DNA from: Pseudoalteromonas luteoviolacea S2607
GTDB taxonomy: Bacteria; Pseudomonadota; Gammaproteobacteria; Enterobacterales; Alteromonadaceae
DNA: 64,000 nt
Assembly (NCBI RefSeq): GCF_001625575.1
Contig: NZ_AUXV01000015.1
Coordinates: 62,001 to 126,000, forward strand
Direction: 5' to 3'
Shown here one piece after another: positions 36,968-45,908 of the stretch (within the stretch, counting starts at the first letter, position 1; every line of letters starts with the position of its first letter). A model generated the notes under the pieces. It saw nothing but the letters and a program-made list of their open reading frames with translations. It had not been told where the DNA came from and did no database searches. The position numbers were made by a program, and so were the translations under genes.

Positions 36968-37090
36968 TCACAAAGAAAAAATAACATCTCCAGTCTTAAA
37001 AAATGCGACTATCGCTACGCCAATTACCAAACCAACCTGTCTAGCTGCTATCGTCACAAAAGAGGCTAAGGTACTGCCACCTTAACCTCT
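36968..37090 (-). pseudogene. Decayed duplicate of the 75-residue membrane protein gene
   Basis: Reading minus-strand frames gives SYLEVKVAVP and then, shifted by one base, GSTLASFVTIAARQVGLVIG followed by VAIVAFFKTGDVIFSL and a stop. These align with the EVKLQIVVSN, GTVLKGIKAKLIGLVIG and ANTGDVIVSL segments of the protein at 36232-36459. A small deletion/frameshift in the loop and loss of the N-terminal helix mark it as a pseudogene. Confidence 0.6.
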
Positions 37091-37131
37091 AAATAAGAGC
37101 CTCACGAAATTTTGTGATACCTGGATTGCAA

Positions 37132-37971
37132 TTACTTTAGGCCTTTCACAAGTGGCATGCCATTAGTGCCAACAGGTATATAAACCGTTGTATGATTTGG
37201 TGATTCAGCCATTTTAAGCTGGGCATTAATGGCCTCATGCTGTAAGTAATTTTCTGTCAACGTTGAGTTGATAATCTTTTGTGCTTGGGCAATACCTTTG
37301 GCTTCTTCAATACGTATTTCTGCATCTTTTTTGGCTATTTGCTTTTGCGTTTCTTTCTCAGAGAGCAATTGCTGAGCTGCAAGCTTTTTCTCAACCGCTT
37401 TTGCAACAATATCAGGATAGTTAATGTTGCCCACGACAATATTTTTAACTTCAAAAGGGGTAGCATTTAAATAGGTTTGTAATTTTGTGGTGACTTCTTT
37501 TGCAATATCATCTCGACGAGCTTTTAACTCTCCACTGTCAAACTTTTGCACCGCATTACGTACATATGTTCTGAATGTTTCCCTAACAAAGCGCTCATAC
37601 CAATGCTCTCCACCATAATTTTCTACCACCGCTTTAACTGTGCCTGACCTAATTGAAACTACGGCATGAAAATCAAAAACGATATTTAAATCATCATTGG
37701 CTAAAATTCTAAATTTTTCAGTATAAGTATTCGGACGCATATCTATATTGATTATTTCATTGCGTAATACAGACATACCATAGTTACTAGGCCCCTGAAG
37801 CGAGCCTTGATAACCGCCAGAACCGAACATTCTTGGCTTTTCATAAACGTACCCTTCATGCCCTGCAGGTGTACTTGGATTACTACAAGAGCCTAATCCA
37901 AAAAGGAGAAATAACCCAACGGCGGCAATACTAAAAATAGTTCCAATCGGAGCTGACTTCTTTGCAAACAT
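37132..37971 (-). CDS. SPFH/prohibitin-like lipoprotein
   Basis: The 279-residue protein has an N-terminal hydrophobic segment with a lipobox-like FGLGSC (Cys29), an SPFH/Band 7 domain (about 40-200; MRPNTYTEKFRILANDDLNIVFDF and ERFVRETFRTYVRNAV) and an Ala/Glu/Gln-rich helix (about 205-245; EKETQKQIAKKDAEIRIEEAK). It is likely to form oligomeric membrane-associated rings as HflK/C or prohibitins do. A lipidated SPFH protein would face the periplasm or sit in the outer membrane, unlike most family members. There is no clear ribosome binding site. No partner NfeD or protease gene is adjacent. Confidence 0.78.
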   Translation of the reverse strand: MFAKKSAPIGTIFSIAAVGLFLLFGLGSCSNPSTPAGHEGYVYEKPRMFGSGGYQGSLQGPSNYGMSVLRNEIINIDMRPNTYTEKFRILANDDLNIVFDFHAVVSIRSGTVKAVVENYGGEHWYERFVRETFRTYVRNAVQKFDSGELKARRDDIAKEVTTKLQTYLNATPFEVKNIVVGNINYPDIVAKAVEKKLAAQQLLSEKETQKQIAKKDAEIRIEEAKGIAQAQKIINSTLTENYLQHEAINAQLKMAESPNHTTVYIPVGTNGMPLVKGLK

Positions 37972-38194
37972 AATAAAATTTCATTAATCTTAAAAAGTTT
38001 ATTTTACGTGTTACGCAGATAAATACAATTCGACTAAACGTTCTGAGACATTTAATGAGACCGATTAAAAAAACATCGGTCATGATTAAGTCAATAACCT
38101 AGTAGTTAGTCAATATCTCATATGTAAATTGATCTATGCACGTCCTAAGCCAGCCATGTTAAGGCACTGTGCGCGCTTGCCATTAGCAACACTT

Positions 38195-38228
38195 TCGATG
38201 GTGAAGAGGTTTGGGTCTTCACCATCGA
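38195..38228 (-). terminator. 13-bp perfect hairpin after the collagen-like gene
   Basis: TCGATGGTGAAGA and TCTTCACCATCGA pair around an eight-base loop, 11 bases past the stop codon at 38240. No T tract follows on the minus strand. Confidence 0.55.
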
Positions 38229-38239
38229 CATGATTACAA

Positions 38240-40075
38240 CTATCTAAACCACAACAAAGCCGAACGTGTACCGTTTGAATTTGTCCCATTACATAGACCT
38301 GAACCATTACCGCCAGCGTAATTACCTAATGCAACCCAACAAGCTGCATTGTAGATGTTTCTTTGCCAGCCCACTACTGTGGGGTTTTTATACGCGACGT
38401 TCGAAACACAAGCTGGGTAATTTGCGTTGTAGTTGGTATAAGAAATGGAGCAATTAGGTACTATGTCACCATTGTCGTATTGCGCTTGTTGTTCCGTATA
38501 CGCCCACGACCGCCTGATTATTTCTAGCTCGTTTTGCGTTAAGTTCAAGCCATATACACTCTTGCAATCAGACGCTGTGCAACCAACTTGCTCTCTGACT
38601 GATGAAAATGCAGATAAAACGCCTTTATACATACCCGTAGCACTTGGGTCATGCGGCGTGATATCAGGAAGGTCGTCATACTGACTCAAATAGGCCTTTC
38701 CACCCGGAGTCGATTTGGCATATGTGCCGATTAGTGTCCACCCCCCATCATCAGTGACCATGTCACAATACGTCTGAAATGGATCGACACCATTTTTCTC
38801 ACCGTCAGGATCAATGGTATAAACACCAGAAGGTGACGATGGATTATTGTCTAGTATTTCCTTACATGTAGCGCCTTGCGCACCAAATACCTTCTTATTT
38901 AAAGCGTCAATTTCTGCACGTTGCTGATTTACAAGCGCAACTAAACTGTCAATCTGAGCTTGTAGATTGCTTTGAGTGTTGGCATTTTGAGAGTCAGCGT
39001 AACCTTTGGTCACCAAGTGATTATACTGAATTGGTGGATGAGCAATGGCATTACCAATAACCTCTAATGCAGCTGCCGGAGCACTAGTACCAATCCCTAC
39101 TTTAACTGTCGTTGTTACTTCACTTGCTCCATCATTCCAGTGACTCGTGCCGGCTACGCCTTGTGGGCCTTGTGGACCTTGTAAGCCTTGAATTCCTTGG
39201 GGACCACGAACTCCTTGAATACCTTGCAGACCCACTGCACCATCCAAACCTCGCTCACCCTGCGGCCCCTGAGCCCCCGCTATTCCTTGAAGTCCCTGCT
39301 CGCCCTGTAACCCTTGTAGACCTTGCTCTCCTTTAAACTCACGCCATGTTGCGCCATCACAAATTAAGATCTGATTTTGGCTTGTATCAAAGTACATAGC
39401 ACCAGCATGATTAGCTACACAATTGACGGGGGCAGCTGACTTAGGTGTTAAGCGTAAAGCGCCTTGGATTTCGGTATTACCATTATTTGTATGTGGATAA
39501 TCGGTCAAAATGGGGAATTGAATTAATGATACATCATCAAAAAAAACGGTACTTGTAGATGAGCTAGTATTGGTCAACTCCACATGAACATTACTGCCAG
39601 AGTCAATTAAAGCTTGATGGCTTGCATTGATTGAAATCGCCCCCATCACTGAGGTGAAACTTCCTTGGCTCGGCGTACCTGAGATTGCAATTGGTAAATA
39701 GCGGCCATTAACGCGCAACCCCGCGGCATAGCTACCTAAAGGTGATAAATGGCTTTCCCCCACTGCAAAGTTAATGACGTACTGAGTATTTGCTTGAAGC
39801 GAAACGCCCAAATCTTGAGACAGTGTCTCTCCTTGTTCAGCAAACCCAACATTGCCAATCAGCGCCTCGTTTGTAAAATCGCCAATTGAAGGGTTGTAAA
39901 TACCTGCCGCATTCGCCGCCACCCAATCATTTACACTGCTCGATTTTTGGCTTTCATTTAAAATGTTATGTTCGAAATTTCCATTATTGATGAGTTCTTT
40001 TGCACTTACATGAGTTGAAAATAATGCAGTAGAGATAAGCGAAAGAGCCCAACAGGGCTTTGCAATTGAATTCAT
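38240..40075 (-). CDS. Secreted collagen-like and fibrinogen-like protein
   Basis: The 611-residue protein has a signal peptide (to about 25, STHVSA). Residues about 30-190 form a carbohydrate-binding-like beta sandwich (LINNGNFEH opening, VFFDDVSLI ending). After a linker ([10 protein letters not shown]) come 20 uninterrupted Gly-X-Y triplets (about 251-311) of Gln-rich type such as [14 protein letters not shown] helical, tail-fibre-like segment follows ([16 protein letters not shown], then a coiled coil [19 protein letters not shown]). Residues about 405-611 resemble a fibrinogen C-terminal domain ([27 protein letters not shown]). It should be an extracellular trimeric lectin or adhesin. 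AAAGGAAA precedes the ATG. Confidence 0.87.
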   Translation of the reverse strand: MNSIAKPCWALSLISTALFSTHVSAKELINNGNFEHNILNESQKSSSVNDWVAANAAGIYNPSIGDFTNEALIGNVGFAEQGETLSQDLGVSLQANTQYVINFAVGESHLSPLGSYAAGLRVNGRYLPIAISGTPSQGSFTSVMGAISINASHQALIDSGSNVHVELTNTSSSTSTVFFDDVSLIQFPILTDYPHTNNGNTEIQGALRLTPKSAAPVNCVANHAGAMYFDTSQNQILICDGATWREFKGEQGLQGLQGEQGLQGIAGAQGPQGERGLDGAVGLQGIQGVRGPQGIQGLQGPQGPQGVAGTSHWNDGASEVTTTVKVGIGTSAPAAALEVIGNAIAHPPIQYNHLVTKGYADSQNANTQSNLQAQIDSLVALVNQQRAEIDALNKKVFGAQGATCKEILDNNPSSPSGVYTIDPDGEKNGVDPFQTYCDMVTDDGGWTLIGTYAKSTPGGKAYLSQYDDLPDITPHDPSATGMYKGVLSAFSSVREQVGCTASDCKSVYGLNLTQNELEIIRRSWAYTEQQAQYDNGDIVPNCSISYTNYNANYPACVSNVAYKNPTVVGWQRNIYNAACWVALGNYAGGNGSGLCNGTNSNGTRSALLWFR

Positions 40076-40799
40076 AACTTAATTTTCCTTTGAGGCAGTT
40101 ACAGGGGCTTAAATGCACTTGTATAAGTCGCAACATTTTAACTCCTTATTTAAAAAACACCATTAACCATTATGAGAAAATAGGATAATATTAAATAAAT
40201 AATAACATCCCCCTTTTAATAACATTTATCTACAACCACACCAACAACAAAGACAAAGGTTTAAAATCAAATTAACTAAAACCTTAAAGGTGTCGCACAG
40301 CTCACATGCAGCCAAACTAGTCGCTTGCCGGCTTCATAAAGCGCGATTCAGCATGCATTGTTCCAATTAGAACACTACTAATAAAAATCTCGAAAATTAA
40401 AAACAACAAAACGTTTATTATAAAATTAATATCATCGAAATTTTATTTAACACCACAAACATCCTAAAAAAGAGTACCCCCCTCCACAAACTCTTTTAAT
40501 TATAGCAACAACCTCATCGAAAACTGAGTAAAAATTCTATTCCCCCCTATCATTTCGGGGAGGAAACGCTCTAATAAAAATATCACCCCATCTATATATT
40601 CATTCTAAAAAAATACACAGCGCCCTTCTCAAGTTCTGACTTGAGCAATCGAATTAAGAGGCCTAAAAACAATGAGTTTTTGGGCGTCGCTCTACCTAAC
40701 ATGCGCTTAAAGAAAGATTAAATTAACATTTGTTAATTTCACACATACTAAAGAGCTAAAGTAAAAATGATTTCAAGACCAATAAAAATGCCTTAAAAA

Positions 40800-40998
40800 T
40801 TGATAACAACAGGCTTTACTGATAACTTACCCCTCAAAAGCAAAGTGGGTTAGAACTCCAAAGATGTTAACGCGGAAAAACAATTTACTATAGCGCAACA
40901 AAATTAATGCACACCAAGCTCAGAACGATGCTTGGAACAACATTTATTTCATTTAATAAATATGACTATGCTGAATACAAGGCTGTATTCCCTTTTTT
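40800..40998 (+). ncRNA. Candidate small RNA ending in an orphan terminator
   Basis: A plus-strand terminator with no upstream gene lies at 40973-40998, preceded by a second hairpin (CCAAGC/GCTTGG, 40914-40935). The 5' end given here is only a guess, because I cannot place a promoter confidently. No known sRNA family is recognised. Confidence 0.3.
40973..40998 (+). terminator. Orphan rho-independent terminator
   Basis: GAATACA and TGTATTC pair around AGGC, followed by CCTTTTTT. No plus-strand gene lies within 900 bases upstream. Confidence 0.65.
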
Positions 40999-41033
40999 AC
41001 TCCAATATAGAAAGATTAAAACTAGCTTCTCTA

Positions 41034-41064
41034 TTGGAAACGAAAAAATTTAATTTTTTATACT
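41034..41064 (+). promoter_or_regulatory. Candidate sigma70 promoter
   Basis: TTGGAA (41034-41039) and TATACT (41059-41064) are 19 bp apart, with the -10 about 39 bases before the ATG of the 170-residue secreted protein gene. The long spacer makes this tentative. Confidence 0.35.
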
Positions 41065-41102
41065 AAAGTGCGTGTTTAATTTAATTAATAAGGAGAAATT
41101 TA

Positions 41103-41615
41103 ATGAAAAAGTTAATCGCCCTATCAATAGTTGCGGCTTGTCTTAGCACCTTTGCTGCCAATGCGGATTCTATTTCTACTGTTGAAGTAGAAGCAGCTCA
41201 AAAAGGCTGGGGAGAAGGCATTGTAAAAATAGGAAAAGCAAAAGACCCACGCGCAGCAGCAGTAAAACACTTAGAAGAGTTTTATGCCTTTGGCCAAGGT
41301 CAAGTTCTGTTCAAGCCAACTTTAGCGTCGGTTGACCAGTTTCGTGGTACTAAAAAGGAAGCATTATCTTATTTTGTAGGTCAAGATCTCGCTGAAGACA
41401 AAGGGTTTGCATTGGCACCATACACAAAAGTACGCTGGGAAAACGAAGGGATCATTACCGACGGTAATTCTGCGATGTCGATGGGTAATTACTACTTCAC
41501 TAAAACGAATGGTGAAGAGATAAAAGTAGAGTATTCATTCGGATATATTAAAGGGAAAGATGGTAAGCTAAAAATCAACTTACACCATTCCTCATTACCA
41601 TTTAACCTTCAATAA
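41103..41615 (+). CDS. Secreted SnoaL-like (NTF2-fold) protein
   Basis: The 170-residue protein has a signal peptide (ending NADS, about 22). The mature part starts with a helix (VEVEAAQKGWGEGIVKIG) and a HLEEFYAFGQGQVLFKPTLA stretch. It then has strands ending SAMSMGNYYFTKTNGEEIKV and GYIKGKDGKLKINLHHSSLPF. This is the layout of periplasmic NTF2/SnoaL-like proteins, in which the HHSS motif near the C terminus is conserved. It probably binds or converts a small ligand; no activity can be assigned. AAGGAG lies before the ATG. A hairpin follows at 41625. Confidence 0.78.
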   Translation: MKKLIALSIVAACLSTFAANADSISTVEVEAAQKGWGEGIVKIGKAKDPRAAAVKHLEEFYAFGQGQVLFKPTLASVDQFRGTKKEALSYFVGQDLAEDKGFALAPYTKVRWENEGIITDGNSAMSMGNYYFTKTNGEEIKVEYSFGYIKGKDGKLKINLHHSSLPFNLQ

Positions 41616-41624
41616 GGTTAATAA

Positions 41625-41649
41625 TATAGCGTAGCTAGGCTGCGCTATA
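41625..41649. repeat. Hairpin downstream of the SnoaL-like gene
   Basis: TATAGCGTAGC and GCTGCGCTATA form an 11-bp stem (one wobble) around TAG, 10 bases past the stop. A run of A rather than T follows on the plus strand, so termination is uncertain. Confidence 0.45.
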
Positions 41650-41806
41650 AAAAATACAAAAAAATTAAATATAAATATCGCCCGAATCATATCAACTTTG
41701 CCACATACCAGTTTTTAACCAAATAGTGTTACTAAAACTTAGAAAATATATTGCTAGACTATATACTGTAATTCTCTGCAGGCTTAGAGATAAAGAAGAG
41801 CAAGTT

Positions 41807-42349
41807 ATGTCGCAATTATCACACTTTGAACTTTTGGCGAAATATAATTTATGGATGAATAAAAAGATCTACGAAGCTGCTGCCACACTACCAGAATCGG
41901 CGCTATCGATGGATCGTGGTGCATTCTTTGGCTCAATTATATCTACCCTAAATCATATCCTTGTTGGCGATACCATTTGGCTTAAACGATTTGCAAAACA
42001 CCCTACTCCATTGGCTTCTCTCAACTATATGAAGTGTATTGAGTACCCAAAAGCGCTTGATCAAGTAATATATTCTCACTTTGACGATTTAGTACAAGCT
42101 CGCAACAAAATGGACAGTCTCATTGAAGAATTTGCTTCAGAGCTTACGCATGAAATGCTCAACGCGACTTTAGCTTATCAAAACACAACGGGAGCGCACT
42201 TTAACAAAAATTTTGGATACTTAGTTCAGCACTTTTTCAATCATCAAACACACCATCGGGGTCAGGTGTCTGCGCTACTCCATCAAGCGGGTGTAAACAT
42301 TGGTGACACTGATTTATTGCTTTTGATCCCTGAACAATCGCCAACATAA
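41807..42349 (+). CDS. DinB-family four-helix protein
   Basis: The 180-residue protein has the DinB/YfiT four-helix-bundle pattern. It opens with FELLAKYNLWMNKKIYEAA and has the first metal-ligand His in STLNHILVGDTIW. It also carries the second metal-binding motif HHRGQVSALLHQAGV, which contains two more His near the end. Members bind a divalent metal and often act as thiol transferases or remain uncharacterised. The frame extends upstream to 41726, but AAGAG before the ATG at 41807 and the family start support the shorter form. Monocistronic. Confidence 0.88.
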   Translation: MSQLSHFELLAKYNLWMNKKIYEAAATLPESALSMDRGAFFGSIISTLNHILVGDTIWLKRFAKHPTPLASLNYMKCIEYPKALDQVIYSHFDDLVQARNKMDSLIEEFASELTHEMLNATLAYQNTTGAHFNKNFGYLVQHFFNHQTHHRGQVSALLHQAGVNIGDTDLLLLIPEQSPT

Positions 42350-42482
42350 ACCGTTTTGAATTTTACTTTCCCTCAAGTAAAAAACGACAACTGAAGATTG
42401 TAAGGGCTCGCTTTAATTTAACTGGCGCAAAGATACTCAGTCTCCAGCGCGCATGTTATAATCCGCTTTTATTTCACAAAAG

Positions 42483-43883
42483 ATGATATTTGTTTTGTCA
42501 CAGCCGCTATTTTCAACTTTACCACTTTCGAACGCCCTATTGGACAACCTTGATTCTCTTGGCTATACCGCCATGACTGAAATCCAAGCTCAGACACTGC
42601 CCAAAATTTTGACCGGCGTTGACCTTATCGGACAAGGAAAAACAGGCTCAGGAAAGACCGCTGCATTTTCTCTAGGCTTGTTGCATAACCTCAATGTTAA
42701 GCGCTTTCGTGTGCAAGCTTTGGTTGTTTGCCCCACTCGTGAGCTTGCAGATCAAGTTGCGGTAGAAATACGAAAACTTGCGCGTGCAATTCATAATATC
42801 AAAGTGTTAGCGCTATGTGGTGGCGCACCAATGGGGCCTCAAATTGGTTCATTGGAGCACGGTGCTCATATCATCGTCGGAACGCCTGGACGAATCGAAG
42901 AGCACTTACGAAAAGGTCGACTGTGTCTTGATGAAGTAAATACATTTGTCCTTGATGAAGCTGACAGGATGCTCGAAATGGGCTTCGAGGACTCAATACA
43001 ATGTATCTTAGAGCACTGTCCCCGCAACCGCCAAAACTTACTTTTTAGCGCGACATACCCGCCAAAAATTGAACAACTGGCAAAGCACATTATGGACAAT
43101 GCTGAAAAAGTTACGGTGACTGCCACACACGATCATGCTTCCATTGAGCAATACTTTTATGAAGTAGAGAGTAATGATGTACGCTTGGATGCCGCACAAA
43201 AGCTTCTATTACAGTTCCAGCCTAGCTCTGCCGTTGTATTTTGTAATACCAAAGCAGAATGTCAAACAGTATGCGATAGCCTCAAACAACTTGGTTTCGA
43301 CAGTGCCGCATTGCATGGTGACTTGGAACAAAAAGACAGAGACCGCACCCTAGTGCGTTTTGCCAACAAAAGTTTAACCATTTTAGTTGCGACCGATGTT
43401 GCAGCAAGGGGTATCGATGTCGACCATGTCGATATGGTGCTTAACTATCATATTGCTCATGACCCAGAAGTACATGTTCACCGTGTCGGTCGAACTGGCC
43501 GTGCTGGTAATAAAGGCGTCGCGTGTTCACTGATGAGCTATAAAGAGTCTCACAAGGTTAATGCATTAGAGGACTATTTAGATAAGCGCATTGAGCCAAA
43601 TAATTTACCCGCTGACGATGTCCTTAACAATCAAATTACGCGCGCTCCGATGGTAACCTTACAAATTGATGGCGGGAAGAAAGCAAAGCTTAGACCTGGT
43701 GATATATTAGGCGCACTCACAGCGGACAAAACTATCTCAGGTACTCAGATCGGTAAGATCAAAGTAACGGCAATGACTTCATATGTTGCAGTAGAGAGAA
43801 AGATAGCAAACGAAGCGCTAAAAATGATAACTGAAGGCAAAATGAAGGGCCGTAATTTTAGAGCGAGAAAAGCCACGCAATAA
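42483..43883 (+). CDS. dbpA: ATP-dependent RNA helicase DbpA
   Basis: The 466-residue DEAD-box helicase has all core motifs: Q motif TEIQAQTLP, motif I GQGKTGSGKT, Ia PTRELADQ, II DEAD, III SAT, and VI HRVGRTGRAG. The C-terminal domain (about 395-466; VTLQIDGGKKAKLRPGDILG, IGKIKVTAMTSYVAVE) is the DbpA RNA-recognition module that binds hairpin 92 of 23S rRNA and directs the helicase to 50S subunit assembly. Length matches E. coli DbpA. The ATG at 42483 lacks a strong ribosome binding site, but LSQPLFSTLPLS is the normal DbpA N terminus. A terminator follows. Confidence 0.96.
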   Translation: MIFVLSQPLFSTLPLSNALLDNLDSLGYTAMTEIQAQTLPKILTGVDLIGQGKTGSGKTAAFSLGLLHNLNVKRFRVQALVVCPTRELADQVAVEIRKLARAIHNIKVLALCGGAPMGPQIGSLEHGAHIIVGTPGRIEEHLRKGRLCLDEVNTFVLDEADRMLEMGFEDSIQCILEHCPRNRQNLLFSATYPPKIEQLAKHIMDNAEKVTVTATHDHASIEQYFYEVESNDVRLDAAQKLLLQFQPSSAVVFCNTKAECQTVCDSLKQLGFDSAALHGDLEQKDRDRTLVRFANKSLTILVATDVAARGIDVDHVDMVLNYHIAHDPEVHVHRVGRTGRAGNKGVACSLMSYKESHKVNALEDYLDKRIEPNNLPADDVLNNQITRAPMVTLQIDGGKKAKLRPGDILGALTADKTISGTQIGKIKVTAMTSYVAVERKIANEALKMITEGKMKGRNFRARKATQ

Positions 43884-43897
43884 TGGAATAAACATCA

Positions 43898-43932
43898 CCG
43901 CATAGTGATCAGCTTCAGATCACTATGCTTTT
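43898..43932 (+). terminator. Rho-independent terminator of dbpA
   Basis: GCATAGTGATC and GATCACTATGC pair perfectly around a seven-base loop and run into TTTTGCGG, 16 bases past the stop. The structure is symmetric enough that it may also serve the convergent response-regulator gene. Confidence 0.75.
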
Positions 43933-44022
43933 GCGGTTCATACTTTTCCTTTTATGACCACTTTAAACTTCAGGCCAGAAATAGTCTGAGTTGTATGATA
44001 TACAGTAGCCCCATTTTAGGTA

Positions 44023-44919
44023 TCAAACACCCACGATAAGCATTTTACCTTGTGCCATTCCCTCTCTCTCACAACTTAAATCCATACGGCTGTCCAATGG
44101 ATATTTGTATAAAAGATCAAGTTTTGGGTGAATGCTATAAACACATTTGCAGCTTCTGACGTACAAACTCATCTTACTTTGATTGTCTAAAAACGCATAC
44201 GCAGTTTTACTCAAGGCCTCTTCACATGCAGACATAATTTCTTCATTGATTTGATTCATGTGAATTGCTTGTAGTGCTTCTTCATTCGGTATTATTTTTA
44301 CACTGCTTGCTAGCACACATGCCGCATACACGTCCAATACCCCGATAACGCGCACTTTTTGGCTACCTCTTTCTGCGTAAACCACCATAACACAAGGCAA
44401 TTTGCTTTCATCTAGCACCTGAGAACGTATAGGCTTTAATGTTAAGCTATCGCTGATGTTCTTTTGCATTAATCGTTCGAGTGCATCGGTTTTTGGTAGA
44501 GCTAAGCCATCTTTTAGTGGCACTTCTTGTTCGGTAATAAACTCTTGAGCTTCCAATTCCAAAACCAATGGTTTAATAGCATCCAATAACTCATCATCTG
44601 TAAATGGCTTCGACAAGAAAAACGCGCAGCCAAACGACTTTGCATACGCAATTTGCTCATCATCATCGATGGTCGAGATCATACCCACGGGGATTTCTGG
44701 ATGCTCATCAACCACAGCTTGCACAAGATCAATACCTGTTTTCTCGGGCATTTGCCAATCTGTCAGCACAATATTTGGCTGCCACTCTTTCACCAAGGCC
44801 AGTGCATCATCAACACAGCTTGCACATGACACGAATAATTTTCTATATTCAAACTGTTGAAGTGCACGCCGGATGATTTCGCAGGTCGCATGGCTGTCGT
44901 CAACTATCAGAACCTTCAC
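44023..44919 (-). CDS. Response regulator with unassigned C-terminal domain
   Basis: The 298-residue protein has an N-terminal receiver domain (about 1-120; acidic pocket VDDS, phospho-acceptor Asp54 in VLTDWQMP, conserved Lys in FFLSKPFTDDE). A C-terminal region (about 150-298) is not a DNA-binding, GGDEF or kinase domain. It contains VMVVYAERGSQKVRVIGVLD and AALSKTAYAF-like stretches, loosely like CheX/CheC-type chemotaxis proteins. GAGG lies five bases before a GTG at 44919, a better start than the GTG two codons upstream. It diverges from a coiled-coil membrane protein gene 79 bases away. It may signal to a partner protein rather than DNA. Confidence 0.82.
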   Translation of the reverse strand: MKVLIVDDSHATCEIIRRALQQFEYRKLFVSCASCVDDALALVKEWQPNIVLTDWQMPEKTGIDLVQAVVDEHPEIPVGMISTIDDDEQIAYAKSFGCAFFLSKPFTDDELLDAIKPLVLELEAQEFITEQEVPLKDGLALPKTDALERLMQKNISDSLTLKPIRSQVLDESKLPCVMVVYAERGSQKVRVIGVLDVYAACVLASSVKIIPNEEALQAIHMNQINEEIMSACEEALSKTAYAFLDNQSKMSLYVRSCKCVYSIHPKLDLLYKYPLDSRMDLSCEREGMAQGKMLIVGV

Positions 44920-44998
44920 ATACACCTCGAAATTAAATTTTCATATTCAGTATAGGCAGATTTTTGTACTAAAACTAAACTTATCTTATTGATAATAA

Positions 44999-45820
44999 AT
45001 GAAGCGAAGAAAATCAAACATGCTTCCAATTGAAGTTTACCAATATATTGCCCTAAATTTCGGCCTGCTCATTCTCGCAGCTTGGTTTTATATCTTATTA
45101 TTGATTTTGCGGGAGTTTCGTAAATTCGCCGGTATATTCATGGCCGGACAAAGCACAAACACCAATTCAGAAGAGGTGATGGCACTGTGTAAAGACTCCG
45201 TTGATAGAGCGACACAATTTAATATTCAACATGAGCAAACTATCTCAGAGCTATTGCATGTTCAGGCCAACTTGGAGAGTCAACTTGCCCAAATTCGGGC
45301 TTCAACCGCAGATCACATCACTAAAGAGGAGCAGTCCTCAATCAACGAGCTGAACAAAAAATTATCGCGCTCCCACAAGTTAATCAAACGCTTGAAAGGT
45401 GATTTAAACATCAGCGGCAAAAAACTAAAATACGCGAAATCAAAGCTCGAAGACCAATTCCAATCGGTTGGAAACTTACAAGAACAAAATACCAGTCTCC
45501 AAAAAGAGATCGAGCAGCTAAAAGTCGAAATTCAAACCGTACATCAAGCCTCAGGCCCTTCAAATGAGCAAGAAATTCAAGCCATTGTGCAACAATACGA
45601 ACGACAAATAGAAGAGCAAAACCAGCTTATAGATCAGCTCTCTGTGGACCTCCCGCAGCAAGAAGGCGGCAATACTGAAGCGCTTAAAGAAGAGCTGCAC
45701 AATGCTAAGCAAAAAATAAAACACCTTGCTAAAGAAAACAAATTTATAGAAAGCCGTTACTTAGAGGCTGTAAAACAGGCAGATGCAGATAAACAAAGAA
45801 CGAAAAGCAGTGATGCTTAA
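44999..45820 (+). CDS. Membrane-anchored coiled-coil protein
   Basis: The 273-residue protein has one N-terminal membrane helix (about 15-37, IALNFGLLILAAWFYILLLI). A long cytoplasmic part is almost entirely coiled coil (about 65-265): heptad-rich Gln/Glu/Lys segments, including LNKKLSRSHKLIKRLKGDL and QLKVEIQTVHQ, with a short break near 175-185. I recognise no catalytic domain. It starts either at 44999 or at the ATG seven codons on. It diverges from the response-regulator gene, and because such pairs often work together it may be a scaffold or effector of that signalling protein. Function unknown. Confidence 0.78.
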   Translation: MKRRKSNMLPIEVYQYIALNFGLLILAAWFYILLLILREFRKFAGIFMAGQSTNTNSEEVMALCKDSVDRATQFNIQHEQTISELLHVQANLESQLAQIRASTADHITKEEQSSINELNKKLSRSHKLIKRLKGDLNISGKKLKYAKSKLEDQFQSVGNLQEQNTSLQKEIEQLKVEIQTVHQASGPSNEQEIQAIVQQYERQIEEQNQLIDQLSVDLPQQEGGNTEALKEELHNAKQKIKHLAKENKFIESRYLEAVKQADADKQRTKSSDA

Positions 45821-45908
45821 CTCACTGCTTACTGTTACTGTAAATTAAAGCAGCTTTTCCTAGGCCTAACACCGCCATTGACGACCTTAGGCCCACCTAA
45901 TGTAAGCA

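Larger units (their letters stand above)
40076..41102. other. 1-kb AT-rich gene-free region
   Basis: No frame here looks coding. It contains the promoter of the collagen-like gene on its left and, on its right, two hairpins: CCAAGC/GCTTGG at 40914-40935 and a rho-independent terminator at 40973-40998 that follows no known gene. A plus-strand small RNA ending at the terminator is the simplest explanation. Confidence 0.5.

Noticed and set aside
39140..39350. Short tandem DNA repeat in the collagen-like gene
   Set aside because: The repetitiveness is explained by Gly-X-Y codons and is not a separate DNA element.
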